NCBI RefSeq assembly: GCF_004358345.1
Contig: NZ_CP037952.1
Span: forward strand, 5,277,457 to 5,341,456
DNA length: 64,000 bases
Source of the DNA: Parashewanella spongiae
GTDB taxonomy: Bacteria > Pseudomonadota > Gammaproteobacteria > Enterobacterales > Shewanellaceae
Direction of reading: 5' to 3'
Shown: piece by piece, positions 63,707 to 64,000 of the stretch
Layout of the letters: every line of letters starts with the position of its first letter
How positions within the stretch are numbered: the stretch's first letter is position 1
Made by a program: the position numbers and the translations under genes
The notes under the pieces: generated by a model
The model's database searches: none
Seen by the model: the letters and a program-made list of their open reading frames with translations, nothing else
Told to the model about the DNA's origin: nothing

Positions 63707-64000
63707 ATGATGACTACTTTTTGGATTGTTATTGCTATTTTTATTCTTGTGAGTTTTACCCTGATTTGGTTTCCCTTTATAAAAAAGTCCTCTCAGCTCC
63801 AACCTCTAGAAAATATTCGCCATCAAGCTAATTTAACCCTTTTTAATGAAAAGCTATCAGTGCTCGAAAAAGAGCATCGAGATAATCAAATTGACGAACA
63901 GGAATTTTTAGCATTAAAAAAAGAGCTTGAAATCACGCTATTGCAAGATGTACAACAAGCTCCAGAGCACGCACAGGCTAGCACTTCTAGCAAATCTCCA
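63707..64000 (+). CDS. ccmI: Cytochrome c biogenesis protein CcmI, N-terminal part
   Basis: The first 98 residues, MMTTFWIVIAIFILVSFTLI, a membrane anchor, then a helical segment with ENIRHQANLTLFNEKLSVLE and EHRDNQIDEQEFLALKKELE, typical of the first CcmI domain. The gene continues beyond the window. It is divergent from ccmFGH with about 245 bases between. CcmI is the apocytochrome c chaperone working with CcmF and CcmH. Confidence 0.85.
   Translation, partial: MMTTFWIVIAIFILVSFTLIWFPFIKKSSQLQPLENIRHQANLTLFNEKLSVLEKEHRDNQIDEQEFLALKKELEITLLQDVQQAPEHAQASTSSKSP

Overview
The window is gammaproteobacterial chromosome and most resembles Shewanella or a close Alteromonadales relative. The evidence is a complete S10-spc-alpha ribosomal protein block in the Escherichia-type order, cytochrome c maturation genes with ccmI divergent from ccmFGH, a DUF610/YibQ gene behind an S41 peptidase, MSHA-like pilins and several chemoreceptors. 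The genus is inferred from gene content and order; no database search was possible.

Layout. 1-2015: S41 processing protease (5' end outside the window), divergent polysaccharide deacetylase, and a convergent YkgJ-type Cys-cluster protein. 2016-5000: repeat-rich patch with a group II intron remnant, two small inverted-repeat elements, a truncated IS4-family element and a methyltransferase. 5172-8871: DUF4124 protein, iron alcohol dehydrogenase, YciC-like membrane protein, TonB-like protein. 8880-17135: second repeat patch with another intron remnant, two decayed IS110-family copies, an unknown gene and a penicillin acylase. 17181-31052: S10, spc and alpha operons, all minus strand, with terminators and promoters. 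31200-35926: chemoreceptor, two unusual pilin-like genes, adenosine deaminase. 36113-41368: DUF885 lipoprotein, lysophospholipase-like hydrolase, TrmL, GH13 amylase. 41623-50868: accessory region with three genes of unknown function, a large ankyrin-repeat gene and a broken chemoreceptor. 51049-54423: group II intron interrupted by an IS4-family element. 54424-60331: rrn operon on the minus strand (16S-23S-5S-tRNA-Asp) with two promoters. 60427-64000: ccmH, ccmG, ccmF (frameshifted) and the start of ccmI.

How it fits together. The core is translation machinery (ribosomal proteins, SecY, RNA polymerase alpha, rRNA, tRNA-Asp, TrmL) plus respiratory cytochrome c assembly. Around it, mobile DNA has been very active. 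At least four families of small non-coding inverted-repeat elements (called MITE-1 to MITE-4 here) occur at least twice each. Most copies have visible target duplications, and several are nested in one another or in IS elements. Both IS110 copies, the IS4 copies, the intron reverse transcriptase and one chemoreceptor are inactivated. tuf is not upstream of rpsJ, so the usual str-S10 junction has been separated.

Most interesting signals: a 32-base hairpin module identical in two unrelated contexts and with its core also present in MITE-4; IS110 copies with a roughly 300-base non-coding left end (candidate bridge RNA) sitting at the ends of MITEs; two IS4 insertions at the same TTATAA site in opposite orientations; an intervening sequence in 23S helix 45; a pair of pilin-like proteins lacking the conserved Glu5; and the ccmF frameshift in a G run.
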